64,000 nucleotides of DNA from Bog-159 sp049511415. GTDB lineage: Bacteria; Acidobacteriota; Terriglobia; Bryobacterales; Bryobacteraceae. Positions 44,115 through 51,527 of the stretch are shown in pieces; the first letter of the stretch is position 1, and each line of letters opens with the position of its first letter. Location of the stretch: positions 170,531 through 234,530 of the forward strand of contig JBEKYC010000001.1 in the NCBI GenBank assembly GCA_049511415.1, in the 5' to 3' direction. Position numbers and translations under genes: made by a program. The notes under the pieces are model-generated. The model did not search any database. It was given only the letters and a program-made list of their open reading frames with translations, and was not told the DNA's origin.

Positions 44115-45371
44115 ATGTTGCAGACACTGATCATCACCCTGCGCGAGGGCGTGGAAGCCGCCCTGGTCGTGGCCATCGCCATCGCCTACCTCCGCAAAAT
44201 TGGCCGCCAGGACCTCCTGCCGGCCGTGCACCGCGCCTTCGTAGCCGCTGTAATTGCTAGCTTTGCGTTCGCCTGGCTGCTCTCCAAGTTAGGTCTCGGC
44301 GAGGACGCCTACGAGGGTTGGACGCTGCTGGTAAGCGCCGTTTTCGTGGGCTCCATGATCTTCTGGATGAACCGTCACACGCGCGGCATGAAGGGTGAAA
44401 TTGAAACTCAGTTGCAACAAAAAACCAGCCGCCGCGGCCGTTGGGGCATCTTTCTTTTCGTGTTCCTCATGATCTTCCGCGAGGGCGTCGAAACCGTCCT
44501 GATGCTCACCGCCGTCAAGTTCGATACCTCCGGCGTCCTTGATTTTGTGGGCATCGTGCTCGGTCTGGGCCTCGCCGTCCTGTTCGGTGTCAGCTTCCTG
44601 CGCGGCGCCATTCGCATCGATTTGCGCCGCTTCTTCCGCATGACCACCGTCATCCTGATAGTCATCGTAGTGCAACTGGCTATCACTGGATTGCATGAAC
44701 TGTCCGAAAGCCAGGTGCTGCCATCCAGCCGCCGGGAGATGGCCCTCATAGGCCCCATCGTCAGCAACGAGGTCTTTTTCTTCGTGGTCATCCTGGCACT
44801 CGCCGGCGCAATGCTGCTCATGGAATATCGCCGCCGCCGCGCCCCCTCGCTCAACGGACTGGAAGGCGCCGCCCTGCGCAAAGCCCGCTGGAGCGCCCAG
44901 CGCGAACGCCTCTGGATGTCGGCATCCTGCCTCGCCACTGCCCTGTTCATCCTCGGCATCACGGCGGAATTCATCTACGCCAAATCCACCACCGAACTCT
45001 CCGCCGCTCTGCCCGTCACCGTCGTTAACGGCCAGGTGACCATTCCGGTCGCCAATGTGAATGACGGTAACCTGCACCGCTTCTCCATCGATGAAGACGG
45101 CGCGCATGTGCGCTTCGTCGTGATCCGCCGCCCGGACCAGTCGCTCGCGGTCGCCTTCGATGCCTGCCAGATCTGCGGCAATCAGGGCTATTATCAAAAA
45201 GGTCCGAACGTGATCTGCAAGAATTGCTCCTCCGCCATTTTCATTCCCAGCATCGGTTCGCCAGGCGGATGCAATCCTATTCCCATCGCTTCCGCGGTCC
45301 GCGGCGGGCAACTGGTGATCCCGGCCGATGGACTCTTGCCCGGCGCGAAGATCTTTCGCAATCCCAGTTAG
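44115..45371 (+). CDS. FTR1-family iron permease with DUF2318 Fe-S-like tail
   Basis: A 418-residue inner-membrane protein, first of a four-gene operon. Two REGxE iron-ligand motifs are intact: REGVE at residues 10-14 and at 122-126, in seven to eight helices (1-270 or so). The last part (from about 290) is a DUF2318 domain outside the membrane with CQICG at about 351-355, ICKNC about 15 residues further on, and the SAIFIPSIGSPGGCNPIP strand. FTR1 proteins oxidise or take up Fe(II)/Fe(III); the same layout as FetM and cFtr1 is seen in the Fet and Campylobacter P19 systems. TACAAT at 44089-44094 may be its -10. Confidence 0.9.
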   Translation: MLQTLIITLREGVEAALVVAIAIAYLRKIGRQDLLPAVHRAFVAAVIASFAFAWLLSKLGLGEDAYEGWTLLVSAVFVGSMIFWMNRHTRGMKGEIETQLQQKTSRRGRWGIFLFVFLMIFREGVETVLMLTAVKFDTSGVLDFVGIVLGLGLAVLFGVSFLRGAIRIDLRRFFRMTTVILIVIVVQLAITGLHELSESQVLPSSRREMALIGPIVSNEVFFFVVILALAGAMLLMEYRRRRAPSLNGLEGAALRKARWSAQRERLWMSASCLATALFILGITAEFIYAKSTTELSAALPVTVVNGQVTIPVANVNDGNLHRFSIDEDGAHVRFVVIRRPDQSLAVAFDACQICGNQGYYQKGPNVICKNCSSAIFIPSIGSPGGCNPIPIASAVRGGQLVIPADGLLPGAKIFRNPS

Positions 45372-45375
45372 GCCC

Positions 45376-46647
45376 ATGTTTCTACGCTTCGTCAGCCAGT
45401 CCATCCGCCGGTCTCCGCGCCGCAAAGCCATGACCGTGGCCGCGGTGGCTATGGGAGCGGCCGTCGCCACGGCCATGCTGGGCGTGATGTTGGACATCGG
45501 CGACCGCGTCAATCACGAATTGCAAAGCCTTGGCGCCAATCTCCTGGTCACCCCCAAAGCCGCCTCCCTGCCGGTTGAAATCGGCGGCATCGACTATCAG
45601 CCGGTTTCGGCGGCCGCGTATATCCCCGAGGCGCAGGTGCCCAGGATTAAATCCACGTTCTGGCAACTGAATATCACCGGCTTCGCGCCCTCGCTCCAGT
45701 CGGTAGCGTCGTTGGGCGGACGCGACGTGCCCGTGGAAGGCGTCTGGTTCCGCCGGCGTTTCCGCGGCGCGGATGGCTCCATGCAGGAAAGCGGACTGCG
45801 CACCTTGGGCGCAAACTGGAAGGTCGATGGCCGTTGGATCGATGATGGCGTCCGGAACGATGCGTCCCTCGAAGCCATGGCCGGCGGAGCCGTGGCGCGC
45901 CGCCTGGCACTGAAGCCGGGGGATACGCTGCCGCTCTTCGGGCAGCCGTTCACGCTGGCCGGCATCATCTCCACGGGCGGCGATGAGGAAGACCGCGTCT
46001 ACATCCGCCTGGAAGTCTTGCAGCGCCTGTCCGGTCGGCCGGATCAGGTGGATTCCGTCCAGGTCGCTGCCCTCACCAAGCCCGAAGACGATTTCGCGCG
46101 CAAAGATCCCGCTAAGATGTCGCCCAAGGAGTACGACCGCTGGTATTGCACGCCCTACATCAGCTCCATCGCTCATCAGATCGAAGAAGCCCTGCCGATG
46201 ACCGTCGCGCGGCCCATCTGGCGCGTGGCCGATAACGAAGGCAAGGTGCTGGGCAAAGTCCGCGGGTTGATGCTGCTCATCGCGCTGGCGGCATTGGCGT
46301 CGGCGGGTCTCACCGTTTGGAGCACCATGGCCACCACGGTTTTGGAGCGGCGCGCGGAGATCGGCATCATGCAGGCCACCGGCGCCGGCAACGGACTGGT
46401 GGCGGCGCTGTTCGCGGCCGAAGTAGCGCTCGAAGGCGCGGCCGGCGGACTGATCGGCTCCTGGGTGGGCGTGCTGCTCGCCGGATGGGTAGGGCGCGCG
46501 GTCTTTGGCACGTCGCTTGAGACGCCAGCCATGCTGGGTCCGCTGGTAGTGGCGGCGGCCGTGATCGTTTCCATCGCCGGCGCCGCCCAGCCGTTGCGCC
46601 GCGCCCTGGCGCTGGAGCCCGCTATCACTTTGCGAGGCGCCGAGTGA
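45376..46647 (+). CDS. FtsX-type ABC permease of the iron operon
   Basis: About 423 residues from the ATG at 45376, four bases after the FTR1 stop. Helix 1 (AMTVAAVAMGAAVATAMLGVM) is followed by the periplasmic MacB-like core with LGANLLVTPKAAS and the strand FGQPFTLAGIISTGGDEEDRVYI. Three further helices then come with the FtsX loop VLERRAEIGIMQATGAGNG and the end LEPAITLRGAE. It resembles the FetA/FetB permeases, which help move iron or electrons next to FTR1. It is paralogous to the next gene. Confidence 0.87.
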   Translation: MFLRFVSQSIRRSPRRKAMTVAAVAMGAAVATAMLGVMLDIGDRVNHELQSLGANLLVTPKAASLPVEIGGIDYQPVSAAAYIPEAQVPRIKSTFWQLNITGFAPSLQSVASLGGRDVPVEGVWFRRRFRGADGSMQESGLRTLGANWKVDGRWIDDGVRNDASLEAMAGGAVARRLALKPGDTLPLFGQPFTLAGIISTGGDEEDRVYIRLEVLQRLSGRPDQVDSVQVAALTKPEDDFARKDPAKMSPKEYDRWYCTPYISSIAHQIEEALPMTVARPIWRVADNEGKVLGKVRGLMLLIALAALASAGLTVWSTMATTVLERRAEIGIMQATGAGNGLVAALFAAEVALEGAAGGLIGSWVGVLLAGWVGRAVFGTSLETPAMLGPLVVAAAVIVSIAGAAQPLRRALALEPAITLRGAE

Positions 46648-47720
46648 CAGATCGCCCCATGTTCCTGCAGTTCGTCCTGCGCGCCGTCCAATTCCGCAAA
46701 CGCCGCCTGGCCCTGGCCTTCTCCGCCCTGGCGGTCGCGGCCACGCTCGCCACCGCGCTGTTCTCCGTGTATTCCGATATCGATCGCAAGATGCGCCGGC
46801 AATTCCGCGGCTTCGGCCCCAATCTGATCATCGCTCCCGCGGGCGCGTCGCGGACGGTTCCATTCGAAGCCGTCACACGCGCCGAACAGCAAGGCGCTGT
46901 GGCCGCGCCTTTCCTTTATACAGTGGGACGCCTGGACAGCGAACCCGTGGTCGTCGCCGGCATCGATTTCCGCCGTGCCGGACCGCTCATCAATTACTGG
47001 CGCGTGGATGGCGCGCGCGCACCCGGGCCAGGCGAATGTCTGGCGGGCCGCACGGTGGCCGCGCACTTCCGCCTGCAAACGGGCCAGAAGCTATCCCTTG
47101 CCGGCGGCCCCTGCATACTGCGTGGCATCGTTTCCACCGGTGGCGCGGAAGACGCCCAGCTTATGGTGCCCCTGGAAGGCGCCGGCGCGGCCAGCCTTGT
47201 CGAGGTGCGTGCCGACGGCCGCCGCCTGGAAGCCATTCGCGACGCGCTGGCCAAAGCGCTCCCCAATACCGACGTGCGCCTGCTGCACGCCGTCGCCGAA
47301 ACCGAGGCGAACGTGGTGCTGAAGATTCGCTCCACGTTGTTCCTGCTCACCGTGCTCATCCTCGTCATCACCACTCTGTGCGTCAGCAGCAACTTCAGCG
47401 CCCTGGTGTTGGAACGCAGCCAGGAAATCGGTATTCTGAAAGCCATCGGCGCTGCCGAACGCAAGATCGCCGCCCTGTTCCTCTCGGAGTCCCTGGTGCT
47501 GGGCGCGGCATCGGCCGTCACGGGTTATAGCCTCGGTCTGCTGGTGGCCTGGAGCATCGGCCGCCAGATCTTCCCCGAATCAGCCTCGGGCGTGGGTGTA
47601 AACTATGGAGTCTTCCTGCCCGTGGTCGCGGTTACACTGGCGGTAGCGGCCGCCGCGACACTGGCCGCGATGGCGCGCGTCTGGAGCATCAAGCCCGCGG
47701 TCATCTTGCGCGGAGAGTAG
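46644..47720 (+). CDS. second FtsX-type ABC permease of the iron operon
   Basis: About 358 residues; GTG (46644) overlaps the previous stop (GTGA). The ATG at 46659, giving MFLQFVLRAV, matches the start of the upstream paralogue (MFLRFV) and could be the true start. Layout as in the upstream gene: helix 1 (LALAFSALAVAATLATALFSV), a periplasmic core beginning GPNLIIAPAGAS, and the C-terminal helices with VLERSQEIGILKAIGAAERK and SIKPAVILRGE. The two probably form a heterodimer served by the ATPase that follows after five bases. Confidence 0.87.
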   Translation: MTDRPMFLQFVLRAVQFRKRRLALAFSALAVAATLATALFSVYSDIDRKMRRQFRGFGPNLIIAPAGASRTVPFEAVTRAEQQGAVAAPFLYTVGRLDSEPVVVAGIDFRRAGPLINYWRVDGARAPGPGECLAGRTVAAHFRLQTGQKLSLAGGPCILRGIVSTGGAEDAQLMVPLEGAGAASLVEVRADGRRLEAIRDALAKALPNTDVRLLHAVAETEANVVLKIRSTLFLLTVLILVITTLCVSSNFSALVLERSQEIGILKAIGAAERKIAALFLSESLVLGAASAVTGYSLGLLVAWSIGRQIFPESASGVGVNYGVFLPVVAVTLAVAAAATLAAMARVWSIKPAVILRGE

Positions 47721-47725
47721 AAACG

Positions 47726-48856
47726 ATGCCATTCGTCGAACTCGAGAACGTGACCAAGGCCTACGATGGCGGTTGGTCCGCGCCCGTCAAAGCGCTCGAC
47801 CGCGTCAGTTTCACCGTCGAGGCCGGCCAGTGGATCGCCATCATGGGTCCCTCAGGCTCCGGCAAGACCACGCTGCTGAATATCCTGGGCTGTCTCGACC
47901 AGGCCACCGAAGGCGCAGTGCGCATCGATTCCGTCGACACCTCCACGCTCAGCCGCGCCGCCCTGGCCCGCTTTCGCGCCGAAACGGTCGGTTTCGTGTT
48001 TCAGCAATTCCACCTGATCCCGCATCTTTCCGCGCTCGAAAACGTCATGCTCGCGCAATACTTCCACAGCATGACCGACGAAGCCGAAGCCCGCCGCGCG
48101 CTCGATCGCGTGGGACTGGCCGACCGCGCCCGGCATCTGCCTTCGCAGCTTTCCGGCGGCGAGCAGCAGCGCGTGGCCATCGCCCGCGCGCTGGTCAACG
48201 ATCCCAAGATCATCCTGGCCGATGAACCCACCGGCAACCTGGACGCCGTCAACGAGCAGATCGTCCTCGGTTTGCTCACGGATCTGCATGCCCAGGGCCG
48301 CACCATCCTGATGGTGACGCACGACGACCAGGTGGGCCGCTGCGCCGATATCCGCCTGGATCTGGAACACGGACGCATCGTCGAGACCACGCATTTCAGC
48401 ATGGAGGAGAATCAGGATTTCGACGAAGTGCTGGAGCAGATCTGGGCCGCCCGCGAGCAAGCCTTCCACGAAGAGCCCGAACACTTCACGCCCGCCCAAC
48501 ACCGCAAGGTCTGCACGCTCATGGCGCGTATCGGCCTGGTCGAGCTGCGTGGCGGAGAGGTCGCGTTCACTCCCCGCGGCGAGGCCCGCGCGCGTAGCGT
48601 CATCCGCCGTCACCGGCTGGCCGAGCGGCTATTTATGGACGTGCTCGCCATCCGCGACGAAGGCTCCATCGAGAAAAACGCCTGCACCTTCGAGCACATC
48701 CTCAGCCCCGAGGTGACGGACCGCATCTGCACCTTCCTGGGCCATCCGCGCACCTGCCCGCACGGCAGCCCGATTCCGGAAGGCGACTGCTGCCGGGCAT
48801 CGACCGTCCTTGCCCCTGACATGCAGCAGCCCTCACACGCGCCGCTTCTCCTCTAG
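47726..48856 (+). CDS. ABC ATPase fused to a DtxR-like metal-sensor domain
   Basis: A 376-residue protein of two parts. Residues 1-225 are a MacB/LolD-type ATPase: GPSGSGKTT (Walker A), QLSGGEQQRVAIARALV, IILADEPTGNLD and MVTHDDQV. Residues about 230-365 resemble the iron-dependent repressors: a winged-helix-like block (AQHRKVCTLMARIGLVELRGGEVAFTPRGEARA), HRLAERLF (H296, E300), ACTFEH (C320, E323, H324), LSPEV and GHPRTCPHGSPIPEGDCC. These are the DtxR metal ligands, apart from an E316 where DtxR has its third ancillary His. Last gene of the FTR1 operon. It likely drives the two permeases while sensing Fe(II) or Mn(II); whether it also binds DNA is open. Confidence 0.9.
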   Translation: MPFVELENVTKAYDGGWSAPVKALDRVSFTVEAGQWIAIMGPSGSGKTTLLNILGCLDQATEGAVRIDSVDTSTLSRAALARFRAETVGFVFQQFHLIPHLSALENVMLAQYFHSMTDEAEARRALDRVGLADRARHLPSQLSGGEQQRVAIARALVNDPKIILADEPTGNLDAVNEQIVLGLLTDLHAQGRTILMVTHDDQVGRCADIRLDLEHGRIVETTHFSMEENQDFDEVLEQIWAAREQAFHEEPEHFTPAQHRKVCTLMARIGLVELRGGEVAFTPRGEARARSVIRRHRLAERLFMDVLAIRDEGSIEKNACTFEHILSPEVTDRICTFLGHPRTCPHGSPIPEGDCCRASTVLAPDMQQPSHAPLLL

Positions 48857-49330
48857 CGTCCGCCGCAAGATTGGCAAGGTTGCGGCGTCCTTTTCGCCAC
48901 CCACCTCTTCCTTGACTGCGATTACCGTTTCCAGGTCGAGGATCCGCACCCGCAGTTCTTCCGATAGTTCCACCTCGATGGTATGCGCCAGGAGTTCGTC
49001 GTATCCGCGAGCGCTCCCGATTCTCCCCAGGACGTCGAGCGGACCGAAGCGAGTCATGAGCCGCTGGTGCCCTGGCGAAGATAGGTGCGACGGCGCAGGC
49101 TTCAATCTCGGCTCGCGTCGGGTTCGATAGACCGCATCCAACGAGGTCAGCGCTGCCAACAACATTTGCACGTTGGCGGCATCTCTCGCATGCACGATGT
49201 TCAGATCGAACGTATTGACGGGCGCGCCCTCCAGCACGGCCGCAACACCTCCGACCACAATAAAATCGACCCCGTGCCGGACAAGGATCTTTAGGATCGC
49301 TTCGAAATCACTTGGAGCTGTTTCGGGCAC
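48833..49330 (-). CDS. nucleotidyltransferase-like protein, DxN variant
   Basis: A 165-residue protein starting at GTG (49330). The fold shows GVDFIVVGGVAAVLEGAPVNTFDLNIVHAR: a GG motif and then the metal pair, here D-L-N instead of the usual DxD. Further conserved parts are SHLSSPGHQRLMTRFGPLDVLGRIG, the FGPLD strand and LDLETVIAVKEEVGGEKDAATLPILRRTLEEK. With the second Asp lost, catalysis may be lost or altered. The start overlaps the small ORF upstream by 23 bases, and the end overlaps the ATPase gene by 24 bases on the other strand. Confidence 0.72.
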   Translation of the reverse strand: MPETAPSDFEAILKILVRHGVDFIVVGGVAAVLEGAPVNTFDLNIVHARDAANVQMLLAALTSLDAVYRTRREPRLKPAPSHLSSPGHQRLMTRFGPLDVLGRIGSARGYDELLAHTIEVELSEELRVRILDLETVIAVKEEVGGEKDAATLPILRRTLEEKRRV

Positions 49331-49478
49331 GGATTCTCAGCACCGCATTGACAAAATTCTGTAGCACCTGCAGGCGTTCAGCCGGCGTCAACGAAAGCAT
49401 CCAGCGGATCAACGTCAGGTCCACGCCGTCTGCGGTGCATTCCGTCTCTTCCGCGTCAATCTGGGATTGCGGTGTCAC
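49308..49478 (-). CDS. small ORF before the nucleotidyltransferase gene
   Basis: A 56-residue acidic protein starting at GTG (49478), too short to be listed by a simple ORF search: MTPQSQIDAEETECTADGVD, then LTLIRWMLSLTPAERLQVLQ and NFVNAVLRIRARNSSK. The second half is a helix pair typical of small acidobacterial partner proteins, with the LTPAERLxVLQNFV pattern. It overlaps the downstream nucleotidyltransferase gene by 23 bases, so the two form a coupled pair. A toxin-antitoxin-like or activator role is conceivable, but unproven. Confidence 0.6.
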   Translation of the reverse strand: MTPQSQIDAEETECTADGVDLTLIRWMLSLTPAERLQVLQNFVNAVLRIRARNSSK

Positions 49479-49494
49479 GTTTCACCCGCGCTAC

Positions 49495-50043
49495 CTACAG
49501 TATCTCGTACTTCCGCAGAATCTCTTCCCAGTATCCCTGTGCCTTCAAAATCAGTTCCACCACCTCGCGCACCGCCCCGCTGCCCCCCGGTGCCGATGTT
49601 ACGTAATGCGCCTGCGCCTTCACTTCCGGACGCGCGTTAGCGGTCGCGATAGCCAGACCCACGCGATGCATCACCACCACATCCGTTAAATCGTCGCCGA
49701 TATAAGCCACCTGCTCCTTGCCGACTTTCGCGTCCGCCATGATCTCTTCCAGGATCGGGATCTTTTCAATGTGCCCCTGGTAAACGTACCGGAACTTGCA
49801 CTGTTTGGCGCGCTCCGCGGTGGCCGGGGATACGCGCCCGCTGATCAGTCCCGTGGCGATGCCCTTCCAACTCATCCACTGCAGGCTGATTCCATCCTGC
49901 GAATCGAAGCCCTTGGTCTCCACCATCTGCCCCGGATTCTGCACATCCGGCACATTCAGCAGCTTGCCATCCGTCAGCACGCCATCCACGTCCATCAATA
50001 GCAGACGGACCGGGGCAGCCAGTTGCGTTATGTTTGTGGTCAT
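49495..50043 (-). CDS. kdsC: KdsC-like HAD phosphatase (KDO-8-phosphate phosphatase)
   Basis: About 182 residues from the ATG at 50043; ATG at 50049 and GTG at 50076 are alternatives. Motif I LLLMDVDGVLTDG, motif II ATGLISGRVSPA, a Lys in GKEQVAYIGDDLTDVVVMHRVGLAI (motif III region and motif IV GDDLTD) and the tail ending in ILRKYEIL fit KdsC, which frees KDO for lipopolysaccharide. The KdsC cap-less, tetrameric class is about 180 residues, as here. Divergent from tilS with only four bases between the two start codons. Confidence 0.85.
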   Translation of the reverse strand: MTTNITQLAAPVRLLLMDVDGVLTDGKLLNVPDVQNPGQMVETKGFDSQDGISLQWMSWKGIATGLISGRVSPATAERAKQCKFRYVYQGHIEKIPILEEIMADAKVGKEQVAYIGDDLTDVVVMHRVGLAIATANARPEVKAQAHYVTSAPGGSGAVREVVELILKAQGYWEEILRKYEIL

Positions 50044-50047
50044 CCCC

Positions 50048-51475
50048 ATGATCGAGCGAGTCGCAAAAACGATCACCCGTTATAGCATGTTTCAGCCCGG
50101 CCACCGCGTAGGCGTAGCCGTCTCCGGCGGCGCCGATTCCGTCTGCCTGCTGCACCTGCTCCGCGAACTGGCGCCGCGGTGGAATCTGCATCTCACCGTC
50201 GTGCACCTCGATCATCAGCTTCGCGGCGAGGAGTCCCGCGCGGATGCCGAATTCGTGTGCACGCTGGCGGACTCCCTCGGCCTGCCCTGCGCATCGCGTT
50301 CCGCCGACGTGGCCGCGCTCTGCCGCGAAACGGGAGAAAACCTGGAGCAAGCCGCCCGCGACGCGCGCCTCGATTTCTTCCGCTCCCTGGTGCGCGACGG
50401 AACCGTCGATCGCGTCGCCACCGGCCACACCCGCTCCGATCAGGCCGAGACCGTGCTGTTCCGCTTTCTGCGCGGCGCCGGGACCGCCGGCCTGGCAGGG
50501 ATCCGCCCGGTCACCACCGAGGGTATCGTCCGCCCGTTGCTCGATGTCGACCGCGCCGAGGTGGAGCAGTTTCTCCGCGATCGGGGATTCTCCTGGCGCG
50601 AAGATTCCACCAACTCCAACCCGGATTTCGCGCGTAACCGCATCCGCCACGCCCTGCTCCCGCAGCTTACCGGGGAGTGGAATCCGGCGCTCGCGGAAAC
50701 CCTGGCCCACATGGCCGGATGGGCTCAGGCGGAAGAGGCATTTTGGGGCGCCGAAATCGCCCGGCTCGCTCCCGGCCACCTGAAGCGCCGGCCGCCCGCC
50801 TTGCTGGTGCGTACCGATACGCTGGGCGGCCTCCCGCTGGCCGTCGCCCGCCGCCTCCTGCGTTACGCCGTGGAAGTGGCGAAAGGGGATCTCCGCGGCA
50901 TCGGTTTCGAGCACTTGGAGCAAGTACTGGAACTGGCCGCTTCCCGCGAAGGCCACGGCCGCCTGCAAATCCCCGGATTGGACATCTTCCGCTCCTTCGA
51001 TTGGCTTCGTATTGCGCCGCCCGCGGCCGATAATCTCGAAAATCGTAACTACCGCCTGCCTCTGCCCGTGCCCGGATCGGTCCGCATACCCGGTGAAGAC
51101 CTTGTAGTCCAAACGGAACTATCTGAAAATACGAACGTAACGCAAACCTCGGGCGGCGTATATAATGGTTGCGTAGGCTATTTGGACTGGAAGCGTATCT
51201 CTGGTTCGTTGGAAGTGCGTAACTGGCGGCCCGGCGATCAGTATCAACCGGTGGGCCGCGGCGGACCGGAGAAAATTAAACTTATGTTCCAGGAAGCGCG
51301 TATTCCACTGTGGGAGCGCCGGCACTGGCCGGTAGTCACCGTGGGCGACCAGATCTTATGGGCGAACCGTTTTGGTCCGGCAGCGCAGTTTGCCGCCGGA
51401 GATGCGCCCGGTCTGGTCCTGGGTATCCAGGTGGTCGAGTCGTTCACACAACTGGAATCGAGTGGGATGTTTTGA
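50048..51475 (+). CDS. tilS: tRNA(Ile)-lysidine synthetase
   Basis: A 475-residue enzyme that adds lysine to C34 of tRNA-Ile2 so it reads AUA. The start is the ATG at 50048 (MIERVAKTITRYSMFQPGHR), matching the family N-terminus. PP-loop VAVSGGADSVCLLHLL, LTVVHLDHQLRGEESRADAEFV, the TGHTRSDQAETVLFRFLRG segment, and FARNRIRHALLPQL are present, as is the C-terminal tRNA-binding half including RNWRPGDQYQPVGRGGPEKIKLMF. Length is normal. Divergent from kdsC. Confidence 0.94.
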   Translation: MIERVAKTITRYSMFQPGHRVGVAVSGGADSVCLLHLLRELAPRWNLHLTVVHLDHQLRGEESRADAEFVCTLADSLGLPCASRSADVAALCRETGENLEQAARDARLDFFRSLVRDGTVDRVATGHTRSDQAETVLFRFLRGAGTAGLAGIRPVTTEGIVRPLLDVDRAEVEQFLRDRGFSWREDSTNSNPDFARNRIRHALLPQLTGEWNPALAETLAHMAGWAQAEEAFWGAEIARLAPGHLKRRPPALLVRTDTLGGLPLAVARRLLRYAVEVAKGDLRGIGFEHLEQVLELAASREGHGRLQIPGLDIFRSFDWLRIAPPAADNLENRNYRLPLPVPGSVRIPGEDLVVQTELSENTNVTQTSGGVYNGCVGYLDWKRISGSLEVRNWRPGDQYQPVGRGGPEKIKLMFQEARIPLWERRHWPVVTVGDQILWANRFGPAAQFAAGDAPGLVLGIQVVESFTQLESSGMF

Positions 51476-51527
51476 ACGTCTATACTGGTAGCGGCCAGCC
51501 CCATGGCTACGAGTGGCGGGAGGTTTC

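Noticed and set aside
44289..45512. Minus-strand frame opposite the FTR1 gene
   Set aside because: Asp/His/Ala-rich shadow; the plus strand has two REGxE motifs and CxxC pairs.
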